Below, in pieces: positions 10,889-21,339 of a stretch of DNA of 64,000 nucleotides; positions within the stretch are counted from its first letter, which is position 1; each line of letters opens with the position of its first letter. A program made the position numbers and the translations under genes. The notes beneath the pieces are model-generated. The model had not been told where the DNA came from and did no database searches. It was given only the letters and a program-made list of their open reading frames with translations. Location: the NCBI GenBank assembly GCA_963728195.1, contig CAVSIX010000006.1, forward strand, positions 124,001 to 188,000, read 5' to 3'. The DNA comes from Sva-07 sp963728195. GTDB lineage: Bacteria > Actinomycetota > Acidimicrobiia > Acidimicrobiales > Ilumatobacteraceae.

Positions 10889-12499
10889 TCAGATCAGCAG
10901 TTGGACGATGACGAGCTTCAGGATCATTGCGAGGGGAAAGACGAGGGCGTAGCCGGTGTCGACCCGTTCGTCGCCCTCCGCCCGTTCGGCCGCGAAGGCC
11001 AGCACCGCAGGCTGGGTCTGGATGCCGGCGATCATGCCGGCACCGTCGACGGGATCACGGCCGAGCATCCGGATCATGATCGAGGCCAGTACGGCGGTGG
11101 CCACAGTGACGAGTACACCGGCGACGGCGAGTTGGAGGCCGACCCGGGTGCCGACGGCGTCGGCGAACGTGGCACCGGACCGTATGCCGACGCCGCCCAG
11201 GAACAGTGACACGCCGAGTTGGCGGATCGTGAGGTTTGCCGCATGCGGGATCTGCCAGGTGAACGGCCCGGTGCGCGAGAGCGTGCCGAGCACGAGTGCG
11301 GCGATCAGCGGACCACCACCGACGCCGAGCTCGATCTCGCCACCGCCCGGGAGCGGGATCGCGACCTGTGCGAGCAGCAGTCCGATCGCCAGGCCGGTGG
11401 CGAAGCCGAGCGCGTCCACCTCGCCGAGACCACGGTCGGAGTCACCGAGTGCAGTGGCGATCTCGCCCATCTTCTCCGACGGTCCCACCACGCGTACCCG
11501 GTCGCCGAGGCGCAGCACGAAGTCGCGATCGACGACGAGGTCGGCGTCGCCGCGCCGGACGCGCGTCGCCATCGCACCGAACCGACCCTCGAGGTCGACC
11601 TCGCGCAGCCGGGCGCCGGCGAGCTCACGTCTCGACACCGAGATCCGGCGGAAGTCGAGCTTGCGGCGGTCGAGCGCGAGATGCCGCTCACTGCGATGCC
11701 CCGCCCAGTCGACGAACCGGTCGACGACATCGGGCTCGCCGATCACCGTGCACAGGTCGCCTGGCACGAGGTGGACGTCGTTGGTCGCCAGGTCGACGTC
11801 GCCTCCGTGCTCGACCCGGGAGAAGGCCAGCCGTTCGCCCTCCCACGCCCTCAGCTCGCCGAGGCTGGGCAGATCTTCGCGAGTCACGATCACCGTCGTA
11901 CTGGTCACGTTGCGGGCGCGGGCCGACGTCGGCGCCACGGGGCGAGTGCTCCGGCGCGACGGATGCTGCAGCCGGCGCAGCGACAGACCCGCGGCCACGA
12001 TCATCGAGAGCACGCCGAGCGGGTAGGCCAGCGAGTAGCCGACCACGGGATCGGTCACCTCCCCCGACTGGATCTGCGGCGCCAGTTGCTCGAGCGCTGC
12101 CGACAACGCGGGCGTGTTCGTCTGCGACCCTGCGAACAGCCCTGCCCGGGCGCCGTCGTCGAAGTCGAAGATCGCACTGACGCCGGCCACCGTGACGCCG
12201 ATGGCGACGAGCAGGAGCACGACCGCCACGCTGACCTTGAGTCCGTCCTGGCGCAGACCGCCGAAGAACGCCGGGCCCGACGCCAGCCCGATCGTGTAGA
12301 TGAACAGAGCGAGGCCGAACAGCGGGATGATCGCCGGCAGATCGGCCAGCTCCGGCTCGATCGCCGAGATCGCCAGACCGGCGAACAGTGCGGCGGCCGG
12401 ACCGAGGCCGACCCCGCGGATGCGCACGCGAGCGATCGCTGCACCGGCCGCGACGACCACGAACAACACCAGGAGCGGATCGGAGGTCAACACTCCCAC
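10889..12499 (-). CDS. AspT/YidE-family transporter with RCK_C domains
   Basis: 536 residues. It has an N-terminal block of about five hydrophobic helices (1-165), a soluble centre (about 180-345) resembling paired TrkA-C/RCK_C domains, and a second membrane block (about 360-536). The GLASGPAFFGGL motif at about 71-82 and its counterpart GVGIRSGATFADAV near the C-terminus match the duplicated Asp-Ala exchanger fold (PF06826 type). The substrate is unknown: members include an aspartate:alanine antiporter and uncharacterised YidE/YbjL proteins. It converges on rpoC and diverges from rpsL, so it is probably monocistronic. Domain boundaries are estimated by eye. Confidence 0.85.
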   Translation of the reverse strand: MGVLTSDPLLVLFVVVAAGAAIARVRIRGVGLGPAAALFAGLAISAIEPELADLPAIIPLFGLALFIYTIGLASGPAFFGGLRQDGLKVSVAVVLLLVAIGVTVAGVSAIFDFDDGARAGLFAGSQTNTPALSAALEQLAPQIQSGEVTDPVVGYSLAYPLGVLSMIVAAGLSLRRLQHPSRRSTRPVAPTSARARNVTSTTVIVTREDLPSLGELRAWEGERLAFSRVEHGGDVDLATNDVHLVPGDLCTVIGEPDVVDRFVDWAGHRSERHLALDRRKLDFRRISVSRRELAGARLREVDLEGRFGAMATRVRRGDADLVVDRDFVLRLGDRVRVVGPSEKMGEIATALGDSDRGLGEVDALGFATGLAIGLLLAQVAIPLPGGGEIELGVGGGPLIAALVLGTLSRTGPFTWQIPHAANLTIRQLGVSLFLGGVGIRSGATFADAVGTRVGLQLAVAGVLVTVATAVLASIMIRMLGRDPVDGAGMIAGIQTQPAVLAFAAERAEGDERVDTGYALVFPLAMILKLVIVQLLI

Positions 12500-12561
12500 G
12501 ACTGCGTTCTAGCACCACCGCCCGGCGCCGCTCGCGAACGTGGGAGAGGTGCGGGGACGTG

Positions 12562-12590
12562 TTGCGCGCCGAGGAGGGCGCCCGTAGCCT
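12562..12590 (+). promoter_or_regulatory. Predicted promoter of the rpsL-rpsG operon
   Basis: -35 TTGCGC (12562-12567), 17-bp spacer, -10 TAGCCT (12585-12590), in the 228-bp divergent spacer between the transporter gene and rpsL. The leader to rpsL would be about 130 nt. Confidence 0.45.
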
Positions 12591-12727
12591 TGCAGGGTCC
12601 TCTCATCGGGCTCGTCGTCAGGCGAATCGATGTACGGCGGGCGGGTCGCAACCCGCGATTTCGTCCAACCCACCCCATGTCGACGGCGCCGAGCTGACGA
12701 CACGACCGAACGAACGAGGTTTCATTC

Positions 12728-13099
12728 GTGCCAACCATCCAGCAGCTCGTCCGTCAAGGTCGCAGCTCGAAAGTCACCAAGAGCAAGACGCCGGCGCTCA
12801 AGGGTTCGCCCCAGCGTCGTGGCGTCTGCACCCGCGTGTACACCACGACCCCGAAGAAGCCGAACTCGGCGCTGCGCAAGGTCGCCCGTGTCCGCTTGAA
12901 CTCCGGTATCGAGGTCACCGCCTACATCCCCGGTGAGGGCCACAACCTGCAGGAGCACTCGATCGTGCTCGTGCGCGGCGGTCGTGTCCGCGACCTGCCC
13001 GGTGTGCGCTACAAGATCATCCGTGGCGCACTCGACGCCGTCGGCGTGAAGAACCGCAAGCAGGCCCGTAGCCGTTACGGCGCCAAGAAGGAGAAGTGA
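12728..13099 (+). CDS. rpsL: 30S ribosomal protein S12
   Basis: 123 residues, typical S12, a decoding-centre protein. TTTPKKPNSALRK at about 39-51 includes K43, and RVRDLPGVRY lies at about 86-95; both are of the streptomycin-sensitive form. It heads the str operon here and is followed after 6 bp by rpsG. The start is set by the universal PTIQQL N-terminus; an ACGAGG stretch lies upstream. Confidence 0.99.
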   Translation: MPTIQQLVRQGRSSKVTKSKTPALKGSPQRRGVCTRVYTTTPKKPNSALRKVARVRLNSGIEVTAYIPGEGHNLQEHSIVLVRGGRVRDLPGVRYKIIRGALDAVGVKNRKQARSRYGAKKEK

Positions 13100-13105
13100 C
13101 CCGAC

Positions 13106-13582
13106 ATGCCACGTAAAGGTCCCGCTCCCCGCCGCGAGCTCGTCGCGGATCCCATCCACAAGTCGGTGCTCGTCACCCAGATCACCAACAAGGTGATGCT
13201 GCACGGCAAGCGCACCGTCGCCGAGAAGATCGTCTACGACGCAATGGAGATCATCCAGTCCCGTCTCGACGGCGACGACATGGCGATCGACACCGTCAAG
13301 CGTGCGATCGAGAACGTCAAGCCGCCACTCGAGGTGCGCAGCCGCCGCGTCGGCGGCGCGACCTATCAGGTGCCGGTCGAGGTGCGTCCCCGCCGGGCAA
13401 CCACGCTGGCGATCCGTTGGGTCGTCGACTACGCGCGCAACCGTCGCGAGAAGACGATGGCCGAGTGCCTCGCCAACGAACTGATGGACGCCGCGAATGG
13501 CCTGGGCGCCGCGATGAAGAAGCGCGACGACATCCAGAAGATGGCCGAGTCGAACAAGGCGTTCGCCCACTATCGCTGGTAA
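13106..13582 (+). CDS. rpsG: 30S ribosomal protein S7
   Basis: 158 residues, normal length for S7, the primary 16S rRNA binder of the 30S head. The N-terminus PRKGPAPRRELVADP and the central GGATYQVPVEVRPRRATTLAIRW are characteristic. It is tightly linked to rpsL. In the usual str operon fusA would follow at once; here a terminator-like hairpin and two unrelated genes intervene. Confidence 0.99.
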   Translation: MPRKGPAPRRELVADPIHKSVLVTQITNKVMLHGKRTVAEKIVYDAMEIIQSRLDGDDMAIDTVKRAIENVKPPLEVRSRRVGGATYQVPVEVRPRRATTLAIRWVVDYARNRREKTMAECLANELMDAANGLGAAMKKRDDIQKMAESNKAFAHYRW

Positions 13583-13652
13583 CCGCCATCGCTGACACCC
13601 ACGATCGCTGGTGAACAGCCGCCGACCGACGTCGGCAGCACACGGATTCGTA

Positions 13653-13682
13653 CGGAACCCGGGGCCTCGGCTCCGGGTTCCG
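13653..13682 (+). terminator. Hairpin terminator after rpsG
   Basis: CGGAACCCGG (13653-13662) pairs with CCGGGTTCCG (13673-13682), and the stem can extend inward to about 14 pairs. No clear T-run follows, so termination may be partial. It separates rpsL-rpsG from the CBS-domain gene. Confidence 0.6.
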
Positions 13683-13795
13683 GCGTATTCGGCCTCGTGG
13701 ATTCTCGGCTTCACGAATGCACTAGCCTGCTGGTTCGGGGGAGGACGTCGGCTCACGCGATCGTTCGGCGGTCGCCAGATCGAGAGGGGAACTCG

Positions 13796-14230
13796 ATGCA
13801 TGTTCACAACGTCTTGAAGGTCAAGGGGAATGCGGTCGCCACGATCGCCCCCGACGCGTCGCTCGGCGACGCGACGGCATCGCTGCGCGACCACGGCGTC
13901 GGCGCACTGGTCGTCAGTCGCGACGGTCGCACGATCGAGGGAATCGTCTCCGAACGCGACGTCGTACGAGCCCTGGCAGCGCACGGTGCCTCCACGCTCG
14001 GTCAGGTGGTGGCGTCGGCGATGTCGACCTCGGTGGTCACGTGCCGCGGCGACGACACCGTCGACCACATGATGGCGATGATGACCGACCGACGTATCCG
14101 CCACGTGCCCGTCGTCGACGACGACGACCACCTGACGGGGATCATCTCGATCGGCGACGTCGTCAAGGCGCGTGTCGGCCAACTCGAGCACGAGAACAAC
14201 CAACTCCACGACTACATCCAGGCCCGATGA
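13796..14230 (+). CDS. Tandem CBS-domain protein
   Basis: 144 residues, essentially two CBS domains (about 8-62 and 75-130). They carry the pairs VSRDGRTIEGIVSERDVVRAL and VVDDDDHLTGIISIGDVVKA. Stand-alone CBS pairs bind adenine nucleotides and sense energy state; the partner is unknown. I chose the ATG at 13796 because GAGAGGGGA lies just upstream and the family N-terminus fits; an in-frame ATG at 13697 would add 33 poorly coding residues. A C-terminal helix (GQLEHENNQLHDYI) may be coiled coil. Its stop overlaps the start of the next gene (ATGA). Confidence 0.85.
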   Translation: MHVHNVLKVKGNAVATIAPDASLGDATASLRDHGVGALVVSRDGRTIEGIVSERDVVRALAAHGASTLGQVVASAMSTSVVTCRGDDTVDHMMAMMTDRRIRHVPVVDDDDHLTGIISIGDVVKARVGQLEHENNQLHDYIQAR

Positions 14231-14880
14231 CCAGCGTCCGGATGCTTCGGCAGCGTCGGCAGGGGTCCGACGGCATGCGTCGCTCTCTGCGTGTGCTCCT
14301 CGTCGCCCCGTTGCTGCTCGTGACCGCCGCCTGCGGCAGCGACGGTGACGCCGGCAGCGACGGCGTGGACACGGCCACCTCGGCGGCGCGGGACACCGCG
14401 AGCACACGAGCGCCCGACGACTCCAGCGCCACGGACACCGCCGGTACCACGGACACCGCCGAGAACGCCGACAGCACCGCACCCGCCGACGCCGGCGGTG
14501 GAGCCCAAGCGCCCGTCGGGTCCGACGGTCGCACGGCGACGCTGACGCTCGCCAACGGTGAGACGTTCGAGTTCGACGGGCTGCTGTGTTCACTCGAAGC
14601 CCAGATGTCGGCCGGTTCGGAGATCCTGTTCACCGCTGTGTCGTACGGCGATCCCGGCCTCGACGTGACGCAGTTCGGCGATGACGGCACCGTCACCGGC
14701 GTGGCGTCGATCTCGGTGTACAACGGTGACTACGAGACGCTCTGGGAGGCGAACACGATGTTCGGCTCCGAGGTCGAACTCACGCTCGAGGGCAGCACGA
14801 TCTCCGGCACGGGATCGTTCCTCGAGGGCGGCGAGTTGTCCGATGCCCCCGTCGAGGGCACCCTCGTCGCGAACTGCTGA
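14227..14880 (+). CDS. Secreted lipoprotein of unknown function
   Basis: 217 residues from the ATG at 14227, which overlaps the previous stop; an internal ATG at 14275 would give 201 residues. The second start directly begins a signal peptide (RRSLRVLLVAPLLLVTAAC) with a lipobox-like TAAC. A Ser/Thr/Asp/Ala-rich linker (about 40-95) resembles a cell-surface spacer. The C-terminal 110 residues form a small, probably beta-rich domain (TLTLANGETFEFDGLLC) with one cysteine pair (C of LLC and the final VANC). I do not recognise the domain. It may be translated with the CBS protein. Confidence 0.7.
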   Translation: MTSVRMLRQRRQGSDGMRRSLRVLLVAPLLLVTAACGSDGDAGSDGVDTATSAARDTASTRAPDDSSATDTAGTTDTAENADSTAPADAGGGAQAPVGSDGRTATLTLANGETFEFDGLLCSLEAQMSAGSEILFTAVSYGDPGLDVTQFGDDGTVTGVASISVYNGDYETLWEANTMFGSEVELTLEGSTISGTGSFLEGGELSDAPVEGTLVANC

Positions 14881-15014
14881 ACCAGCGGTCCCGGCCCGAC
14901 AGCTCAGGGTGGGGGAGCCACTTCCAGCGGTAGACTCGAACCCCGTGCCTGCACCGACCTGAGCGCAGCACGGCAACCCCCCAGTCGCCCCTTGACACGG
15001 AAGTGAAGTAGCAG

Positions 15015-17123
<2,109 letters not shown>

Positions 17124-17203
17124 TCGCCGCTGAACCGACGCACAGCAGTTCTTTGACAACCCACATCTGACAATCAAGAAACGACATTGGAGTCGCACGC
17201 ATC

Positions 17204-18388
17204 ATGAGCAAGCAGAAGTTCGAGCGCAACAAGCCGCATGTGAACATCGGGACGATGGGTCACATCGACCATGGCAAGACGACGTTGACGGCGGCGATTT
17301 CGAAGACGTTGTCGGAGCGTGGGTTGGCTGATTTCACGTCGTTCGACAATATTGACAAGGCGCCGGAGGAGAAGGCGCGTGGGATCACGATCTCGATCGC
17401 GCACATCGAGTACGAGACCGAGAATCGGCATTATGCGCATGTGGACATGCCGGGTCATGCGGATTACATCAAGAACATGATCACTGGTGCGGCGCAGGTC
17501 GATGGTGCGATTTTGGTGGTGGCTGCGACCGATGGTCCGATGCCGCAGACGCGTGAGCACGTGTTGTTGGCCCGTCAGGTGGGTGTGCCGTACATCGTGG
17601 TGGCGTTGAACAAGGCGGACATGGTCGATGACGAGGAGCTGTTGGAGTTGGTGGAGCTCGAGGTTCGTGAGTTGTTGAACGAGTACGAGTTCCCCGGCGA
17701 TGACGCTCCGGTGGTGCAGGTCTCTGCGTTGAAGGCGCTGGAGGGTGACGCTGAGTGGCAGGAGAAGATCATGGAACTCATGAATGCCTGTGATGAGTCG
17801 ATTCCTGAGCCGGTGCGTGAGTTGGACAAGCCGTTCTTGATGCCGATCGAGGATGTGTTCACGATCACGGGTCGTGGCACGGTGGTGACCGGCAAGGTGG
17901 AGCAGGGGATCATTCACACCGGTGATGAGATCGAGATCGTCGGGTTGCGTGACACGCAGAAGACGACGTGTACGGGTGTGGAGATGTTCCGTAAGTTGCT
18001 CGATGAGGGCCAGGCGGGTGACAACATCGGTGCGTTGTTGCGTGGGACGGCGAAGGAGGATGTGGAGCGTGGGCAGGTGTTGTGCAAGCCCGGCAGTATC
18101 ACGCCGCACACGAATTTCGAGGGTCAGGTGTACATCTTGACCAAGGATGAGGGTGGGCGTCACAAGCCGTTCTTCAACAATTATCGGCCGCAGTTCTTCT
18201 TCCGGACGACGGATGTGACGGGCACGATCGAGCTCCCGTCGGGGACCGAGATGGTGATGCCTGGTGACAACGTCGAGATGACGGTGGAGTTGGGCAAGCC
18301 GATCGCGATGGACGAGGGTCTGCGGTTCGCGATCCGTGAGGGTGGTCGTACCGTTGGTGCCGGCCGCGTCACCAAGATCCTCAAGTGA
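17204..18388 (+). CDS. tuf: Elongation factor Tu
   Basis: 394 residues. EF-Tu delivers aminoacyl-tRNA to the ribosome. The P-loop GHIDHGKT lies at about 19-26. The other G motifs are DMPGHADY and NKADMVDD; domains II and III are complete and end GAGRVTKILK. The effector loop KARGITI is intact. Codon choice differs sharply from fusA and rpsJ: TTG for Leu, GTG for Val, and GGT/GGG and CGT are common, while neighbours prefer CTG/CTC, GTC, GGC and CGC. The last 40 bp or so look like the neighbours again. Acquisition or gene conversion from another tuf is possible. Confidence 0.98.
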   Translation: MSKQKFERNKPHVNIGTMGHIDHGKTTLTAAISKTLSERGLADFTSFDNIDKAPEEKARGITISIAHIEYETENRHYAHVDMPGHADYIKNMITGAAQVDGAILVVAATDGPMPQTREHVLLARQVGVPYIVVALNKADMVDDEELLELVELEVRELLNEYEFPGDDAPVVQVSALKALEGDAEWQEKIMELMNACDESIPEPVRELDKPFLMPIEDVFTITGRGTVVTGKVEQGIIHTGDEIEIVGLRDTQKTTCTGVEMFRKLLDEGQAGDNIGALLRGTAKEDVERGQVLCKPGSITPHTNFEGQVYILTKDEGGRHKPFFNNYRPQFFFRTTDVTGTIELPSGTEMVMPGDNVEMTVELGKPIAMDEGLRFAIREGGRTVGAGRVTKILK

Positions 18389-18417
18389 CCGCGACGTTCT
18401 AGAGAGAGCTGACTGAC

Positions 18418-18732
18418 ATGGCACAGAGCATCAGAATCCGCCTGAAGGCGTTCGACCACGAGATCATCGACCAGTCGACGAAGAAGATCGTCGAGACGGT
18501 CACCCGCACCGACGCCACCGTACGTGGCCCGATCCCGCTGCCCACCGACAAGCACCGCTACACGGTCATCCGTGGGCCGCACGTCGACAAGGACAGTCGC
18601 GAGCACTTCGAGATGCGGGTGCACAAGCGCCTCATCGACATCGTGAACCCGAACGGCAAGACCATCGACAGCCTGCAGCGCATCGAGCTGCCCGCCGGCG
18701 TCGACATCGAGATCAAGATCCAGAACGCCTGA
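18418..18732 (+). CDS. rpsJ: 30S ribosomal protein S10
   Basis: 104 residues, normal S10, which sits in the 30S head and also binds NusG during antitermination. It has IRIRLKAFDHEIIDQS at the start and the loop GPIPLPTDKHRYTVIRGPHVDKDSR split across the middle. In most bacteria rplC follows immediately; here a hairpin terminator and four unrelated genes separate them. Confidence 0.99.
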   Translation: MAQSIRIRLKAFDHEIIDQSTKKIVETVTRTDATVRGPIPLPTDKHRYTVIRGPHVDKDSREHFEMRVHKRLIDIVNPNGKTIDSLQRIELPAGVDIEIKIQNA

Positions 18733-18752
18733 TTCGGCGACACGTACGACGG

Positions 18753-18797
18753 AATTCGGAGTCGGTCTCGCGCCCAGCGCGACGATCGCTCCGAATT
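18753..18797 (+). terminator. Hairpin terminator after rpsJ
   Basis: AATTCGGAG (18753-18761) pairs with CTCCGAATT (18789-18797), with an inner stem TCGCGC (18768-18773)/GCGCGA (18777-18782). A GCGTTTTCG stretch follows. It marks the break in the S10 operon. Confidence 0.6.
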
Positions 18798-18888
18798 TCG
18801 GCGTTTTCGGGCGCCGTACGCGAGTGTGAACGAGGTGAGAACAGCGACTGCGACGGCGCGGCGGAGGCGTGAACCCGGGTAGACAAGG

Positions 18889-20052
18889 GTGATGTCCTCG
18901 TTGCCGCCACCGGCTCCGGGAGCGACTCCCGGACTGCCGTCGTCCGTGCGACCCGCTGCGCGGTCGCACAAGCGGCGCGACTGGGTGGCGGTCGTCGCGG
19001 TCGGTGTGGTCGCCTGGACGGCCGGGCTCACCGGTGCGCTCGTCGGCAACCAGCTGTCCGATTGGATCGACTCTCCGCCCCGAAGTGCCAGTGACGAGCC
19101 GATCAACGTGTCGGGCCCGAACGGTCCGATCGAGGGGCGCCTCGACGTCGCACAGGTGATCGATCACATGTCGGCGTCGGTCGTCACGATCAGTGCAGAC
19201 ATCGACAGCCAGCTCGGGCGCGGTCAGTCGACCGGCACCGGAGTGATCGTCTCGTCGGATGGCGAGATCCTCACGAACGCGCACGTCGTCGACGGGGCGA
19301 CCGAGATCCGCGTCCGTCTGGCCGGCGAGACCGAACCTCGCGAGGCTCGTCTGCTCGCCTCCGACCGCGGCAACGATCTCGCTCTACTACGTATGAGCGG
19401 CGACGGCTTCGACGCAGCGGTCTTTGCCGATCCCGGCAGCGTCCGCATCGGCGACGAGGTCGTCGCCATCGGCTTCGCGCTCGGTCTCGACGGCGATCCC
19501 TCGGTGACGCTCGGCATCGTGTCGGCGCTCGATCGCACCATCGGGACCGACGCCAGCACCTACCTCGATGGCCTCATCCAGACCGATGCAGCGATCTCGT
19601 CGGGCAATTCCGGCGGTCCCCTGGTCAATGCGCGTGGCGAGGTGGTCGGCATCAACACCGCGGTGGCCCGTGACACTGCGACGGCGGCGGCCACCAACGT
19701 CGGCTTCGCCATCAGTGCGCGCGAGGCACTGCCGGTGATCGATGCGCTGCGCACCCGAGCGGGAGGCAATCCCCGCACCGAGGGATATCTGGGCGTCATG
19801 CTCGGCGAGCGCCGCGATGGAGGCCAGGGTGCGGTGGTCCAGTCCGTGGAGGACGACACCCCGGCCGCCGACGCTGGTATCGAGGCCGGCGACCTCGTCG
19901 TCGCAGCCGACGATGCGCCGATCGACGGTGCCACCGGGCTGATCGCTGCGATCCGAGATCTCGCTCCCGGCGACTCGACGACGCTGACGATTCTGCGCGA
20001 CGGCAGCCGGATCGACGTCACCGTCACCCTGGTCGAGCGCCCCGCCGACTGA
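18889..20052 (+). CDS. HtrA/DegP-like membrane-anchored serine protease with PDZ domain
   Basis: 387 residues. A short Pro/Ala-rich cytoplasmic N-terminus precedes a single transmembrane segment (about 32-53). The trypsin-like domain covers about 85-290 with catalytic H132 (TNAHVVDG), D163 (GNDLALL) and S241 (SSGNSGGPL). A PDZ domain covers about 295-383 (GYLGVMLGER, AGDLVVAADDAPI). The family degrades or refolds misfolded exported proteins. The start can be GTG 18889 or the adjoining ATG 18892. It lies in the accessory block that splits the S10 operon, on the same strand as the ribosomal genes. Confidence 0.92.
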   Translation: MMSSLPPPAPGATPGLPSSVRPAARSHKRRDWVAVVAVGVVAWTAGLTGALVGNQLSDWIDSPPRSASDEPINVSGPNGPIEGRLDVAQVIDHMSASVVTISADIDSQLGRGQSTGTGVIVSSDGEILTNAHVVDGATEIRVRLAGETEPREARLLASDRGNDLALLRMSGDGFDAAVFADPGSVRIGDEVVAIGFALGLDGDPSVTLGIVSALDRTIGTDASTYLDGLIQTDAAISSGNSGGPLVNARGEVVGINTAVARDTATAAATNVGFAISAREALPVIDALRTRAGGNPRTEGYLGVMLGERRDGGQGAVVQSVEDDTPAADAGIEAGDLVVAADDAPIDGATGLIAAIRDLAPGDSTTLTILRDGSRIDVTVTLVERPAD

Positions 20053-20115
20053 CGCACGGCATCGCGCCGACGGCGGCGGCCGCCAGCGACGATCGGGCGG
20101 CGTTGGTCGCCTACG

Positions 20116-21324
20116 TTGCGAATCGTGGAAGCACTCGACGTGATGCTCGGAGGTGCCCGGCCCGCCGGGCTCGGCTACTGGCCGCTGGCGGAGGACGACC
20201 CCGGCGTGGAGGTCCAGCGCGAGGCGGTTCGGCTCGTGTCGCCCGACGGCGCACTGGTGCGCGGGATCCTCTGGACGCCGCCGATCGGCACCGCGTGGAA
20301 GACCGCCGTCATCCTGTCGCACCCTCGCGGTGACTTCAGCGTCCACTACGCCTGCCCGTTGCTCGCCGCAGCCGGCTGCGCGGTGCTCGGGTTCGGCACG
20401 CGCTACATGAACAACGACACCGACTGCCTCCATGAAGCCTGTCTCACCGACGTACGCACGGCGCACGACGAGATGATCCGACGAGGTGCCGAGGCGGTGG
20501 TGCTGCTCGGCAACTCCGGCGGCGGGTCGTTGATGGCGATGGCCAACGCCGAACTCGGAATCGGCGACGGGTGGATCGGCATGGCGGCGCACCCTGGCGA
20601 GGGGATGTTCATGCTGCAGGTGATCGACCCGTCGGTCGCCGACGAGGACGATCCGTTCTCGACGGTCGCCGAGCTCGACATGTACCACCCTGACAACGGC
20701 TGGCGGCCGTGGCCCGAGCCGTGCAGCTACGACCCGGCGTGGGTCGAGCGGTACCGGGTGGCGCAGCGAGCGCGTGTGGCGCGCATCGACGCGATAGCGA
20801 AGGCGTCCATCGGCGATGCGGCCGAGGTCGTGGCGGAACTTCGAGCCGTCGACAAGGCGGCAGACCCGATGCGCTGGCGCGAGCTGCGCCGCCGAGCGGT
20901 CTTCACGAAGTATCTGACGATCTATCGCACGCTCGCCGATCCGGCCTATCTCGATCTGTCGATCGATCCCGACGACCGCCCGATGGGTTCGTTGTTCGCG
21001 TTCCCGGATCCGCTCGACGCCAACTACGGGCGCGGTGGGCTCGCGCGCACGATGACCACGCGAGGCTGGTTGAGCACCTGGTCGGGTCTGTCGAGCGGCG
21101 CCAAGCTGGCCGACACGATGCCGAACGTGACGGTGCCCACCCTGCTGGTGCATCCCACCGCCGACACCGAGATCCGGTTGTGGCAGGCCGAAGAGATCGT
21201 CGATGCCGCCGGCGCCGACGATGTCACGTACGTCGAGATGAGAGGTGCGCCGCACTACTTCGAGGGTCACCGTCGAGCAGCGATGGCTGCGGTGGCCGAC
21301 TGGCTGTCGACGCGCTATCCCTGA
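20116..21324 (+). CDS. Alpha/beta hydrolase-fold protein
   Basis: 402 residues. Features of the alpha/beta hydrolase fold are visible: a nucleophile elbow GNSGG (VVLLGNSGGGSL, about 131-142), an early strand TAVILSHPRGDFSV and a late His in GAPHYFEGHRRA near residue 380. A strand before it (VPTLLVHPTADTEI) carries the likely acid. The substrate is unknown; esterase or dienelactone-hydrolase-like activity is possible. The start is uncertain: TTG 20116, GTG 20125 and ATG 20143 are in frame and none has a clear ribosome binding site. It converges on the ATPase gene with 15 bp between stops. Confidence 0.75.
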   Translation: MRIVEALDVMLGGARPAGLGYWPLAEDDPGVEVQREAVRLVSPDGALVRGILWTPPIGTAWKTAVILSHPRGDFSVHYACPLLAAAGCAVLGFGTRYMNNDTDCLHEACLTDVRTAHDEMIRRGAEAVVLLGNSGGGSLMAMANAELGIGDGWIGMAAHPGEGMFMLQVIDPSVADEDDPFSTVAELDMYHPDNGWRPWPEPCSYDPAWVERYRVAQRARVARIDAIAKASIGDAAEVVAELRAVDKAADPMRWRELRRRAVFTKYLTIYRTLADPAYLDLSIDPDDRPMGSLFAFPDPLDANYGRGGLARTMTTRGWLSTWSGLSSGAKLADTMPNVTVPTLLVHPTADTEIRLWQAEEIVDAAGADDVTYVEMRGAPHYFEGHRRAAMAAVADWLSTRYP

Positions 21325-21339
21325 GCGGCGTCATCGCGT

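Noticed and set aside
17124..17203. Separate tuf promoter from TTGACA at 17153-17158
   Set aside because: No acceptable -10 lies 16-19 bp downstream, so the -35-like match alone is not enough.
19081..19104. Possible extra copy of the dispersed repeat in the HtrA-like gene (RSASDEP)
   Set aside because: The DNA resembles the core (AGTGCCAGTGACGAGCC) but has substitutions within it and lacks the flanks; chance similarity is plausible.
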